Part shown: positions 19,891 to 30,719 of the stretch, one piece after another
Numbering within the stretch: position 1 is the first letter of the stretch
Layout of the letters: each line of letters begins with the position of its first letter
Origin: Aphidius gifuensis
Taxonomy: Eukaryota > Arthropoda > Insecta > Hymenoptera > Braconidae
Reading direction: 5' to 3'
Assembly: GCF_014905175.1 (NCBI RefSeq)
Contig: NC_057788.1
Location: forward strand, 12,035,446 to 12,099,445
Length of the DNA: 64,000 nt
The notes under the pieces: model-generated
Told to the model about the DNA's origin: nothing
Databases searched by the model: none
Seen by the model: the letters and a program-made list of their open reading frames with translations, nothing else
Translations under genes and position numbers: made by a program

Positions 19891-20271
19891 ATGGGTTTGG
19901 AAAATTTGAAAAAATTGGAAAAAGCAAAAGAATATTTATCGATTGAGAAATTACAAAATGGAAAAGTTTACGAAGTGACGAAAGTGCGTCAAGTGGATAC
20001 GAAATATGGATTAGGAGTGACAGTTGAATTGAACAAAGTTGTTCAAGTTTTCTTTCCATCGAGATTCGTTGAACATTTTAAAACTGAGAAGAAAGACTAT
20101 GAAGAATTTTCGGAAGCAGTCGAGAAAGGAATTCTGAGAATGTCTGTTTCAGGAGATGATAATAAATGTGTTCAATTTGATGAAAGTTTCAAAAAAAGAA
20201 ATAATAAAAGAGTTGTTGAAGATTATGATGATGAAGAAGAAATTATAGATCATCCTGATTTTTATGAATAA
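19891..20271 (+). CDS. Small possibly OB-fold DNA-binding protein
   Basis: An intact 126-residue frame. The core (KLQNGKVYEVTKVRQVDTKY, then VELNKVVQVFFPSRF) is a run of short beta strands with a KYG turn, reminiscent of OB-fold single-strand DNA-binding proteins. The C-terminus is acidic (DYDDEEEIIDHPDF), as in many replication SSBs. I recall similar small ORFs in insect Polinton-like elements next to capsid genes. It converges on the capsid gene, 72 bases apart. An SSB-like role in protein-primed replication would make sense but is inference. Confidence 0.5.
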   Translation: MGLENLKKLEKAKEYLSIEKLQNGKVYEVTKVRQVDTKYGLGVTVELNKVVQVFFPSRFVEHFKTEKKDYEEFSEAVEKGILRMSVSGDDNKCVQFDESFKKRNNKRVVEDYDDEEEIIDHPDFYE

Positions 20272-20343
20272 AAAAATATGTTTTCGATTTTATATTGTGT
20301 ATTTTTTTTTATTTATTCTTCCTATTACATTTTAAATTATTAA

Positions 20344-21571
20344 TTAAATTAATTTTCTAATAATACCACTAATTGGTTTATATTCCAATATACGATCATG
20401 AATTATTAAACAATATGCTGATGTATCCGCTGGAAAGTTTTCTTTCGATTCAAATTCTAAACGTACATCAACGGGTCCGCTTTTTAACATTTCATTTTGT
20501 CTACTACAATCAATCACAATAAAAGGTAATTTTGATTTGAATATTTCTTTTGAAATTAAAAATTGTTGTTGATGATTCACTAAAATTTGCATACATTTCT
20601 TATAATAATGCAAACTGATTTTTATTTATATCGAGATTCAAATTTCCATAAGGATAAATTTGAGAATTCAAATGTAATTTAACATCACTAATATTACAAT
20701 GATCAAAGTTGTTAGCATTTTTATTCCATTGATTTTTTCTATTTGTTTGAAAAACAAGGATAACATGTCGAGGTTTTTCTAATTGAGATGCAGTTTTTAT
20801 GGTCCAAATTTGTTTATTAGTTCTTGGTAAAAGTGGATATTCATATGATTCCCATGATCGAAATCCTATAGAGATTAATGGATCTTTTTGAATATATTTC
20901 ATCATTTCAATTTTTTGTTTATTTGATAACATGACATATAGTATAAGCCACTCTATTCTCATAATATTGATGTTAATTTGTTCTTCGGCAACGACTGTAT
21001 TATCGCTTGGAATTATTGAATTGATATCATTACGTGAACGTATCAGAATAATTTCATGTTTCGCATTTACAATAATTTTTTTATAATCTTCAGCGAATCC
21101 TAGAACCATTTTGAATGGTATACATACATTAAAATATCCATCAGTATTTGTCAACTGTACATTTTCATCGATACTCATCCATCCAGCATTTTCCAAGTTA
21201 GTTGATGAATTAATTGAAAGATAATTTTTTATTGTACTCGTAACACCAACATTTTTTGATTTATCAACTTCTATACCATTAATTTCATATCGAATTTCAT
21301 CAAACATATGACACATTGCATTGTGAACTAATTTAACTTTTGTTGGAGCTGTTTAAGTATTTTTTTCACTTATTTTACCACTTATATGTAAAAAACTTTT
21401 TGATGGAAGAATAAATAAATCTTGATTTTGAATAGTAATCCTTATTTCATCGCTATTATTAAAACTCGATGATCCATAAGGTTGGTGTGCATGAATTTCA
21501 TAATGCGAAATACTCTCATCAAACTGAACTGGTGAATTGATAGCTAATACACTTTCATCAACCATTTTCAC
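20344..21571 (-). pseudogene. Polinton-type capsid protein, copy B
   Basis: About 409 codons aligned with copy A (7858-9623). It starts at the ATG at 21571 (MKMVDES). Signatures are PYGSSSFNNSDEIRIT, MFDEIRYEINGIEVDKSKN, LGFAEDYKKIIVNAKHEII, YEYPLLPRTNKQIW, QLEKPRHVI, PYGNLNLDIN and RQNEMLKSGPVDVRLEFE. Damage: TAA at 21353-21355 with the same frame open on both sides, a TAA at about 20600 where copy A has Tyr, and a shift of frame shortly after that joins the last 85 codons. It is the inferred major capsid protein of the Polinton-like virus. The first gene of the minus-strand series is penton, then the short ORF, then this. Confidence 0.72.
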
Positions 21572-21599
21572 TTACATGAACAGTTAAAACAAGAAATAT

Positions 21600-21794
21600 T
21601 TACCCAATCGAATTTCCACTTCCAACTCCGAAATTTTTTACTTTTAATCCGAGACTTTTTAGGAATTTGATATTCTGAGGTGTTATCTCCTTCGCTGTTC
21701 GATGATGAATGACTGATGGAGTCCATTTCGATGTTTTATATGCAAATCCTCTTTTAATTTTATTATTATTATAATTATTGAATACTAACACCAT
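21600..21794 (-). CDS. Short basic ORF between penton and capsid, copy B
   Basis: 64 codons, ATG at 21792-21794, overlapping the penton stop in a TAATG arrangement. The sequence is basic with RGFAYKTSKW at residues 15-24 and IKFLKSLGLK near the end, matching the copy A equivalent at 9658-9816. The one-base overlap and conserved position support a coordinated viral gene block. A core or DNA-packaging peptide is likely but unproven. Confidence 0.6.
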   Translation of the reverse strand: MVLVFNNYNNNKIKRGFAYKTSKWTPSVIHHRTAKEITPQNIKFLKSLGLKVKNFGVGSGNSIG

Positions 21795-22477
21795 TATCCT
21801 GACTTTATATGGAGCCTCACTGTAATTGTTTCACCACGAAAGTTAACAAGATGACCGTCTTGATCTACAATTTTTATTTGTAGATAATCAATTATTTTTA
21901 CTGTTACTGGTAAATCTATTGGATTAGTTGGCACCTCAATAATTTTATATCCTGGTGGTGTTGTAGGAAAAAATGTGTGAACTGTATGAACTTTTTTATT
22001 ATTGCTATATGCACCCGTCGTAATATTTCACTCAATTCGTAATGCGTTGATTCGATTTATATTAACTGGCATATCCGATTCATAAAGGTGATTTGCTTTT
22101 AATACACGTGGTGAAAAACCAAGTATACTAGCTATTGAATCTTCATATCTAAAATCTATATACTTCGAACTTTTGATATAACTACGTAATGTATTTTGTC
22201 CACCCCACAATTCAATTGAATGATTTTGAAGAACACTTGCAATATCTTCAAGTTCATAACTTCCAGTTGGAATTGTTATTACTTCATTATCTCCCAAATA
22301 AACTTTATTTATATCTTCATCAATATTTGGAATTGAATTAAATGTCAAAAAAGAAGCGAGACTCAGATAATAGTTTTTTTCTCTCTTTAGTTCGATTGCT
22401 GGGAAATATTGTGTCTCTAATATTGATGAATTCCCTGATAGAGTTAAAGTGAATGTATGATGAGAGTTATCTGTATA
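21794..22477 (-). pseudogene. Penton-like minor capsid protein, copy B
   Basis: An open frame from 22477 (no ATG at its head) through YFPAIEL, FNSIPNIDE, IPTGSYELEDI, SILGFSPRVL, INALRIE to a TGA at 22028-22030. The same frame then continues NITTGAY, HTVHTFFPTTP, GYKIIEVP, IVDQDGHL, NFRGETITVRL to a TAA overlapping the next gene. Copy A has Cys where this copy has the stop, so it is a point nonsense mutation. About 227 residues of beta-rich sequence. I assign penton by its place next to the capsid gene and by memory of insect Polinton gene sets. Confidence 0.62.
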
Positions 22478-22505
22478 CTAAATAAAGATTAAATGCTAAC
22501 CGTTT

Positions 22506-22829
22506 TCATATCATCCCTAATAAAAATTGTATACATAAATGTCCACAGTTGTATGAATTCCAATCTTGAAAACGTTTATGATTAAATTTGATGCTACCAA
22601 CATTCAAATATCTGACAAGATCTGAAGTAGGTTGAAGATTTCCAAAACTATCAAAATAAATTGCAGTGCTCGAGTTTTTTTTATATCCAACCCAGTGTGT
22701 ACCATTATTCTCTTTATCATCGAGATTAACAATTCCACATTCAATACGCCATGGTCCTTTCTTAGGCATTTCATTACGCATGAATACTCCACGAAAGTTA
22801 GGTATTTTTAATTGAACTGCACATTCCAT
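22506..22829 (-). CDS. Adenain-like cysteine protease
   Basis: A 107-residue frame from an ATG at 22829. The catalytic set of adenovirus-type maturation proteases is visible in order: His in GTHWV (about 45), Asp in IYFDSFG (about 60), Gln in RFQDWNS (about 88) and Cys in NCGHLC (about 95). Adenain and its Polinton relatives cleave capsid precursors during virion maturation. The protein is about half the length of adenain (roughly 200 residues), so the N-terminal part is probably lost or lies in another exon or frame. It sits between the penton and PLA2 genes on the same strand. Identification is strong from the four residues and their spacing. Confidence 0.82.
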   Translation of the reverse strand: MECAVQLKIPNFRGVFMRNEMPKKGPWRIECGIVNLDDKENNGTHWVGYKKNSSTAIYFDSFGNLQPTSDLVRYLNVGSIKFNHKRFQDWNSYNCGHLCIQFLLGMI

Positions 22830-22886
22830 TATATCATTATTTCATTTATCATATCATATCAGATAAAGCATGATGTGGTAGCATCT

Positions 22887-23768
22887 TTAAAAGTTTTTTG
22901 GATTTAAATGTAAACTCATTCCTCTTTTATAGGGTGTCATATATAATCCTTTCCCAATTGCTATTGACTCAAGCATTTTATTATGACGAATACTTTTAGC
23001 TAACTGTTTGTTTGATGCGTTTGCACTATTAACAGCTTTAACAATCCCAGACGCTCCACCAACTAAACCACCTAATGCTGAAACAGCTGACAATATGGGT
23101 ATCAGAAGCGGTAAAGCACCACCTACTTTTTCAACAGTTGAAATTAGTGGTAAAATTCTTGGGATTATAACTTTCGATTTTCCACCATTACTTTTCACTG
23201 CTGCTCTAGCTCCTTTTGAAGCATATTTAATTAATGTTGATGATCCAGTTGGAGATTTCATAGCTTTCTTTGCTGCTTGAACAATTTTATTGAATGAAAC
23301 TTTCTTAATTTTTTCACTTCCGGTTTTTCTTTTTGAACACTTTTTTCTTTTAACACAAGATCCTTTTTTAGTTGATGGTTTTCTCTTTTTCAGTGAAACA
23401 CCCATTCCAAATTTTGATTTAACACGCATTGCTTTTGATACGAAAGCAGCTGCAGCTCTCTCTCCTAAAGAAGAGTCTTTCGCAAAAATTCTTTTTGTCG
23501 CTTCTGTTGCTAATATATCATCAGCTTTATTCCTCAAATTTATGTTGTTTTGATTTTGAGTGTAAGCAATATCGTGTCTTTTGCAAGCAGCATCCAGCGG
23601 ATTGATTCCAGGATCACCTCTAGCTAATCGTTTTTCCAATTTCGTACCAGGTCCACAATATGAATATCCAGGGAGATGTAATTCAAATGGAAGTTTATTT
23701 ATCAATTTATTTAAAATACCACTCCCTGATTTTTTCTTTTTTTGAGATGTATGTTCTATCATCATCAA
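22887..23768 (-). CDS. Minor capsid protein with parvovirus-like phospholipase A2 domain
   Basis: A 293-residue intact frame. Near the N-terminus YCGPGTKLEKRL (about 37-48) is the Ca2+-binding loop and NPLDAACKRHDIAY (about 56-69) holds the catalytic His-Asp of secreted-type and parvovirus VP1 PLA2, which breaches endosomal membranes during entry. A basic segment follows (SLKKRKPSTKKG, about 125-136; CVKRKKCSKRK), then a hydrophobic, Gly/Ala-rich region (PLLIPILSAVSALGGLVGG, about 219-237) that is membrane-active in appearance and a C-terminus ending SLHLNPKNF. The same protein plan occurs in adintovirus/Polinton minor capsid proteins. It is divergently transcribed from the packaging ATPase across about 66 bases. 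Confidence 0.85.
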   Translation of the reverse strand: MMMIEHTSQKKKKSGSGILNKLINKLPFELHLPGYSYCGPGTKLEKRLARGDPGINPLDAACKRHDIAYTQNQNNINLRNKADDILATEATKRIFAKDSSLGERAAAAFVSKAMRVKSKFGMGVSLKKRKPSTKKGSCVKRKKCSKRKTGSEKIKKVSFNKIVQAAKKAMKSPTGSSTLIKYASKGARAAVKSNGGKSKVIIPRILPLISTVEKVGGALPLLIPILSAVSALGGLVGGASGIVKAVNSANASNKQLAKSIRHNKMLESIAIGKGLYMTPYKRGMSLHLNPKNF

Positions 23769-23801
23769 ACTGAAACTGATGAAAAGAGTATGAGACCGTT
23801 G

Positions 23802-23825
23802 TATATAAATAATTTCTAGTCAGTT
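23802..23825 (+). promoter_or_regulatory. TATA box and TCAGTT initiator of the ATPase gene
   Basis: TATATAAA (23802-23809) is followed by TCAGTT (23820-23825) and the ATG at 23835. Only about 66 bases separate the divergent PLA2 and ATPase genes, so this short region must serve both. Confidence 0.55.
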
Positions 23826-23834
23826 CAAAATACA

Positions 23835-24509
23835 ATGGAGTTTAAGATGCAACAAAAGAAATTACCAGTCGAAAATTTTGATATACTTACAACAAAAAGA
23901 GGTGAAGAAATTACAAAACGTCATGGTGATTTGTTACCAAATACAATCAGAGGAGTTTTTGTTGGCCCATCAAACTGTGGAAAAACTAATGCTCTTTTGA
24001 GTCTTATTACTGATCCAAACGGATTAAGGTTTTCGAATATTTATGTTTATTCAAAATTAGAAAAATTGATAAAACCTATCAATGGTATGAATTATCTACC
24101 ATTTTCTGATAATAAGCGAGTTGTTTCTGTTGATGATGCGAAACCAAATTCTATATTCATATTTGATGATGTTGCAACTGAAAAGCAAGATAACATTAAA
24201 GCATATTTTTGTATGGGTAGACATAAAAAAGTTGATAGCTTTTATTTATGTCAATCATACGCTCGTATACCAAAACATCTTATTCGTGATAACATTAACT
24301 TTTTAGTTTTGTTTAAACAAGATGAAACGAATCTTAAACATGTTTATGTTGATAACGTTAACACTGATATGACTTATGAAAGCTTCAGAAAAATGTGTTT
24401 GGATTGTTGGAATGATAACTATGGTTTTCTTACAATTGATAGAGATCGTGAATTACACAATGGACGTTATCGAAGAAATTTTGATTGTTTTATTTTAATC
24501 AAGAATTAG
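23835..24509 (+). CDS. Genome-packaging ATPase (FtsK/HerA, A32-like)
   Basis: A 224-residue intact frame. Walker A is GPSNCGKT (44-51) and Walker B is IFIFDD (107-112); then comes the sensor-like region CQSYARIPKHLIRDN (about 139-153) and a conserved tail GFLTIDRDRELHNGRYR (about 195-211). These are hallmarks of the A32-type DNA-packaging ATPase of Polintons, adintoviruses and other members of the PRD1-adenovirus lineage, which pumps the genome into the preformed capsid. The length fits the family. It is preceded by a TATA/Inr promoter and followed 33 bases later by the next plus-strand gene. Its intact frame contrasts with the broken capsid and polymerase genes. Confidence 0.9.
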   Translation: MEFKMQQKKLPVENFDILTTKRGEEITKRHGDLLPNTIRGVFVGPSNCGKTNALLSLITDPNGLRFSNIYVYSKLEKLIKPINGMNYLPFSDNKRVVSVDDAKPNSIFIFDDVATEKQDNIKAYFCMGRHKKVDSFYLCQSYARIPKHLIRDNINFLVLFKQDETNLKHVYVDNVNTDMTYESFRKMCLDCWNDNYGFLTIDRDRELHNGRYRRNFDCFILIKN

Positions 24510-24542
24510 CTATATACTTTTTAGTTAAATGTTGAATCTCAT

Positions 24543-25389
24543 GTGAACAACATGTCGTTAAGTAAAAGAAAAATCATGGCTGAGGTGAATTCACTGAGCG
24601 AAATAGAAAAAGTGCAAGATGTAATTAGGAAAAAACATAAATTATTAAAATTAGAAAAAGATAATATAGATGAGATAACAAATGAAAATTTCAAACCTGT
24701 GTTAGAACCTCTTCATCAAATATCTAAACATATGTTATCGACAAAATCAATGCGTTCACCACAATTAACTGATGTAACAACATTATCATCATCACCGTTC
24801 AAATCTTCAAAGAAAAAACCGAAAAGTAAGATCAAGAAAAAGATGCAATTAAATCCTTCAGTTGTGTTATATGAAACAAATGATCTTATATCAGAAGATT
24901 TAGATTCAATGAGTGATGATGATCATATAATTAATCAATCATCATTATCAGACAGCTCTGTTATAAATCGATCTATTGAAGATGATAATGAAACGATTAG
25001 CAATTCAACTTTAGATTTTAATTTTCAAAATCCTATCATTAATGAATATTTCAAATTGATAAATACAGCTGATTGGGATCGAAGTTATGGAGTTAGAAAA
25101 CTAAAATCAGGTTACTCAATTGGAAATGGAAGACTTTTTGTAAAAGAAAACAATTTAATTATAAAAGATTGTGAATATCTAATAATATTAGGTCTTTTAG
25201 AATTGTTATTGAAAAAACAACCTGATGAAACGAAAATTTATAGTCCTGATATTGAAAACTATAAAAAAATAGTTTTATCGACAAATGCACATCGAAAATT
25301 GTATGAATCAAGGAGTGCCATTAGAAATCTCAATTCGATGAAGTACATAAGATGGATAAAATTATTCGGTGATTCTTTAAGATCAGGAA
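24543..25389 (+). CDS. Conserved Polinton-associated protein, fused to integrase remnant
   Basis: The first about 282 residues of a 365-residue frame. An N-terminal basic helix (RKKHKLLKLEKD) leads to FKPVLEPLHQI (about 50-60), followed by a Ser/Asp-rich low-complexity linker and a C-terminal module (SYGVRKLKSGYSIGNGRLFV about 181-200, NAHRKLYESR about 248-257). I recall the same two modules in insect Polinton-like proteins of unknown function, probably virion proteins. The normal stop is missing; the frame runs on into integrase sequence. The start could be the ATG at 24543 or MSLSKRK at 24552. Confidence 0.5.
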
Positions 25390-25947
25390 GAGGTCTCTTA
25401 CCGAAGTATATGCGAACATCAATATGCGAACATCAATATCTGTTGACAGTTATAGATATATTTTCAAAATTCGCATGGGCTGCTCAAATGAAAAATAAAG
25501 CAGGAAAAGATGTCTCCGATGCTATGGAATCAATTTTAAAAAAAGGCCGATTTCCTAAAAAATTGCAAGTTGACAATGGATTAGAATTCTATATAATATC
25601 TATCATCATCATCATCATCATCATTATCAAAAAATTCTAAAAATTTCAAACTTAATGATAATGTTCGAATTAGTAAATATAAACATATATTCGAGAAAGG
25701 ATATATTCCGAATTGGACAAATGAAATTTTTACTATTATGAAAATCAATAAAACAAAACCTATAACATACAAACTGAGAGATTATCAAAACAATCCAATA
25801 GAAGGTTGTTTCTATAAAGAAGAATTAATGAAAGTTAAACATCCAGATATATTTTTGATTGAAAAAGTGATAAAAACTCGTGGTAATAAAATTTTTTTTA
25901 AATGGTTAGGTTTTGATAATTCACATAATCAATGGATTAATAAATAA
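25390..25947 (+). pseudogene. Retroviral-type (rve) integrase remnant with chromodomain
   Basis: The integrase of Polintons inserts the element and has an HHCC domain, a DDE core and a C-terminal chromodomain. Here the HHCC domain is absent. The core begins LLTVIDIFSKFAWA with the first Asp (about residue 305 of the joint frame) and QVDNGLEF with the second Asp (about 344). The region that should carry the catalytic Glu is replaced by an ATC trinucleotide run (about 25598-25625) and the frame stops at 25640. In another frame the C-terminal part resumes (FKLNDNVRISKYKHIFEKGY, then FLIEKV...FFKWLGFDNSHNQWI, a chromodomain) to 25947. The enzyme cannot be active. Confidence 0.8.
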
Positions 25948-26022
25948 TTTAAACAGAAAAATAAAATTATATCATTTATTATAACCTTTATCAATATAAT
26001 ACATCATTTATAAATCATAAGC

Positions 26023-29000
26023 TTAGTCTACTGTTGCAATATATCCCCATGGTAGTGTGTCGGTACTACCTCTCTGCAAATTTCGTTTATCATCCTGCCA
26101 GCTCAACGCTTTATTCGTGATTGTAATTGTTTTTACATTATGATTACGAAAACGTATCATATTTTGCCTTTTGAATATTTCTATTTAATTTATAAGACAA
26201 TTTTTATAATCTTCAAATATTATTTTTTCCATCGCAGATTTTTTAACACCTTTTGCTCTAGAATGTACTTTATGTGTAATTGTATTTAAATCATTTTTAA
26301 CTCTGTAACTATATAATTTACTTCTTAAACCTATAAATTCAGTGATTATTTTACCATTGTTTTCATCTTCCATTAATCCAACTACTTTTTTGTTTGTTAA
26401 CGGGATACCATAAGGATTATTAATATCATAATCTGATGTATCAAATCTATCAGTATCTTATTTCATATTTTCATAAATATTAGGTACAATGAAATGATAA
26501 ATGCATGAATCTGTATCACCATAAAGATATTTTGCATTATTAACAAATTTTTTTAAGATGTAATTATAATGAAAATCATTAATGTATGTTTTCGAAATAT
26601 CCAATATCCTAAATCCTAAATAAATAGGTTTGTTGAATAGTATGCTACTTAGTTTCATTTCTATGATCACTAAATCATCTATTATTTTTGATGATGCAAA
26701 ATTAGGATTTGCTATTAAACTTCGAGCACCATATCGACCATCATATTTTGAAACCATTTTAATATCTCGATGGTTTCTTACGCTTTCCATTGTCTTTCCA
26801 TAAATAGCATTGTTCATTAATTTGAAAGATGATTTTTCAAATTCATTTTTAGCTTGTTGTCGTAATTGTGTATTTAAATCTATGTATGGTTTTAACCATA
26901 AACTTTGATTAAACTTCAAAACACGATGAATTTCGGTTAACTTAAGACCCAGAGATAGATATTGTTTGAGACTTTGATAATGAACTACAGATTTTTCTTT
27001 TGAATTTAGAGTAGCTAATAGCTTTACGGCGCTAAAGGTAAATCTTTATGTAAATCATGAAGATTTGATGGATATTCTAAATCAACTTTAAATATATATC
27101 CAATTTTTGAATCATTCAAACCGATTTGATTTGTGCTTGATTTCGACATAGCTCCACCATATAAATTGTTCACATCAAAATACATCAAATATGATTCTAC
27201 TTCTGGAGGATTATAATCTTTTTCCATGAATCTATTATTCGCCTTAGCATATCTATTCGAACATTGTGATAAACCTCCACGAATACCTTTTTCAATAAAT
27301 AGAACCATGTCTGGATCAGTTAGTAATTCAAGTTCTATTTTTGTCATTTTCAACATTGCATCAAAACTCAAACCTGGAGCTGTATAATAATGAAGAGCAT
27401 CTAATCCATAAGCTTGTTAACAGTTTTCACGAAAGTTTTCAAAAATATCAGCAAGTAATGTAATATCTAATCGTAAATATAAATCTGAATATTCACCTAA
27501 TGATTGAATCTTTAATTTCTTCCAAACGTTAGTAGCATGATTATATAATTCATCAGTTATATTTTCATCATTTAATTTTGAATAAAAATTCAATTTTGAT
27601 GGAAGGTTAACATCATCAAATTTACTCCAATCATCTAAATAATCATATGGAAAAACACCTTTTTTAGTTAACAATTTAAATTCTTCATTATCTCTACAAA
27701 AACTTTTAGATATTGTTTTTTTATCATTTTCTAAATTTTTTGCTAGTGTATCGATTGAACTAGCCATAAATCTAAATGAATCTATGAATCTTAACTGAAT
27801 CCTTGTATTATCCACATATTTTGTGAAAGAAATATAATTTTCTTTGTTTAATGGAAGTAATTCTATTTTACCAGGAAATCTCTTAGTTAATTGTTTAATT
27901 ATGAAATGTGCATCATATCCAGATAAATTATGAAAAACAATTGGAATTATACATGAATCTTGATAATTAATATTACAGGCTTGATGAGCTGCCCCCCTAT
28001 AAACACCAGTGATATGATCGTGATCACGAACTTTAATATTTTTTTCTGTGAAGATATTATCACAAATATGGCATTTTTTAGCTTGATGAAAAGAACGCTC
28101 TTCATTAATTGTCAAGTTCATGGGTTTGATATTTGATAAAATATTATCAACTTTAATAGCTATATCAAACAATCCATCAACAAACCACTCAACACAATTT
28201 ATCGCTCTATTCAATTTAAATTCTGACAATGAATCATCATAAGAACATTTCTGATAATCCCCTAAACTACAAGGGACATGGTTCTGATATTCTAGAGTCT
28301 TTTTCAAATTATTATTATCCTTCACAATTGGTTTTAAAATACATTCCGTATCAGCATATATAACAAACGGAACTGTAATTCGATATTTATAATTTTTGAA
28401 TTTTAGGAATTTGTTTTTGGTAGATGGTAACCGCATAGCTGTATCATTTTTTTCAAGCATTTTACTTGATGATTATTCAACAAATTTATTGATTGAAAGT
28501 AACATAAACATCTGTCACATATTCTTGTACTGCCATTATGTAATGAAATTTGACTGTTAACCAAACGTGACAAATTACGAATCCAAGTGAAATGGAAACT
28601 TAAAAGGTTATGAATAAATTTAACATCTTCTCCGTTTTTTTGTTTAATATTAAGTTTATTCACATTGTTGTCATGTTTTCAATAAGTAATAAATGAATTG
28701 TTTCACCATCAACATTATTTTTGCTGAAATAATATGGAACTATTCTCTGTGAGTTGTTATATTTTTTTCGTTTTTTAGTAAGACTACTATTAATATTCCT
28801 AACATCAGCTTCGTTCATGTTTTTTCTTTTCCTGTTTCCATTTTCCAACATTAAAATTAATCAACTCACTCATATCATTATTATTATAATTCTTCATTAT
28901 TATCTTCAATACCATAGACATTTATCTTTAAATTATTTATTTTTTCGAACAATGCAATTGATTTCCAACTCATTGGAAAAAAGATTCCATCAAGATTAAG

Positions 29001-29876
29001 CACACGTTCATATTGTAAATAACTATTTACCCTACAAGAATTATTAGGAAGTTTATGAATCGCTGCAAGGACCGACCAAATAAAACACTTATTATCATTA
29101 TTTTGAACATTTACAACCAAACGAGTTTTCTGAATCCATTTTGGAACTGGTACATATGAAGAATTACCTCCTTTCAATGGAATATATTTATTAATGTGAA
29201 TTTCAAGATTCAAAATTTCATTGAAAGACCAACCTGAACCTTGCAATTCACTTTCTTCAATTTGTGTTTGAAGTCTAGAAAAACTATTATCTATCACATC
29301 ACTAATATCCGTTGATTTTAATATTTCAATAATTCGATCATTGAAATATTTAACATCAGATTCATCATCAGTTAATTCTTTCAGTCGAATAAAATATAAC
29401 ATACGTTTTACCTCATCGAAAAAAGAGTCCAGATTTTTATGTGATAAGTTTACGATTATACTGACATTCATCCTATTTCTAAAAGCACTTTCTACATCAA
29501 CCCATTCTATACTAGCTTGAGAAGCATTGTTATTACGATTAATATTACTATTACTACCACTAGCACTATTATTGATATTGATAGATTGGTCTGGTTGGAT
29601 GGAACCACCTGAAAGTGCATCATATGAATGAAAACTATGATGTAATGTACGCAGTTTTGATAAAATTGTTGTCAAATGGATGATTGTTGCATTAAATATT
29701 GTTAACTGAGTACAATGCAGCGTGCTGAGATGTGACTCTAACTCTCCAATCATACCAACCAAATCCCTATGCACCCATTCAACAGCTGTTCGATCATTAG
29801 ATACTAATAATTGTTGATAGATAGAAGTGTACTGTGCTCGAATAAACACATGCGTTTGATAATCATCCCAATTCAT
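26023..29876 (-). pseudogene. polB: Protein-primed family B DNA polymerase (Polinton pPolB), fragmented
   Basis: About 1280 codons on the minus strand, read through several frame breaks. The N-terminal region 28884-29876 (330 residues, SGWSFNEILNLEIHINKY, CFIWSVLAAIH) is typical of large Polinton polymerases. A zinc-finger segment follows (28403-28663; CDRCLCYF..H..C). The exonuclease domain is at 27417-28460: YADTE (Exo I), HNLSGYDAHFI (Exo II), YLRLDITLLAD (Exo III), with an inserted Cys/His motif (CHICDNIF, DHDH). The polymerase domain has motif A YFDVNNLYG (27024-27371), motif B KLMNNAIYGKTMESVR and motif C YGDTDS (26458-26919). The C-terminal end IITEFIGLRSKLYSY is at 26185-26373, and SWQDDKR..TDTLPWGYI runs to TAA at 26023-26025. 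It replicated the element from terminal protein; now dead unless the breaks are assembly errors. Confidence 0.9.
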
Positions 29877-29879
29877 TTG

Positions 29880-30710
29880 AACCTTAAAATAAAAACATCA
29901 ACATTAAAAATTGAACTTTAAATTATGAATATTGGATTTTCGATATCAATTTCAGAGTACATTCATGGAAATGTTATCTTAAAAACATCTTTCAAAAATC
30001 ATAATTGTATATTTTCAAGGTCATGTTTTAATAAAATGTTTATCGACTATAAGTATGATAAAATAGATGATTATAAAATTTGAACATGTAATTAATAATA
30101 CTTATGACTATATTTAATAGGAAATTATAGCGTCAAAAATTTTGATACAGAATCCCATGATTCGTTATTAATTAGTAAACTAATCAATGAAACAATCAAC
30201 AATACATTTACAATAAATAAATGAATAAATGAGGAGGATGAAAATATGTAATTCTTGTTATTTAAAAAAATAAATCAGTTAATATATCCATTTGTTAATT
30301 TATCAATTTAATGCTGATAATTTCTATGATTATCAATTTACAAGATAAACAATCTTTATTACACTCGATAGAATAAACTAATCGAAATAATATCGAAGAT
30401 TCAATATTACTTTTGAAAATATCGATTTGATTCAATAATATCAATATTGATGATATTGTAAAGATTTTGTCAATTTGAAATTCATACATTTAGATTGAAA
30501 AATAGAAAAGAAAGACACATGGTAGAATAACTCGAAGAATAATCAATAAAAACTAATTACAAATTTATAATAATGATAAAAAAATCTTAAAAATATATTA
30601 ATTGTCAAATTCAGATAGTTAAAATATTCGTTAATAAACCTTTTGAATTAGGACTTAAAAGAAAACATTTTGTAAGATGAATTAGGATATAGAAAACGAG
30701 AAGGAATCTA
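29880..30710. other. AT-rich spacer beyond the polymerase, no gene
   Basis: No ORF with recognisable features. The stretch around 30180-30500 is over 75 percent A+T by eye. It leads into the 180-bp array and could hold the element's terminus, but no inverted partner was found elsewhere in the window. Confidence 0.5.
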
Positions 30711-30719
30711 CACTGTAGC

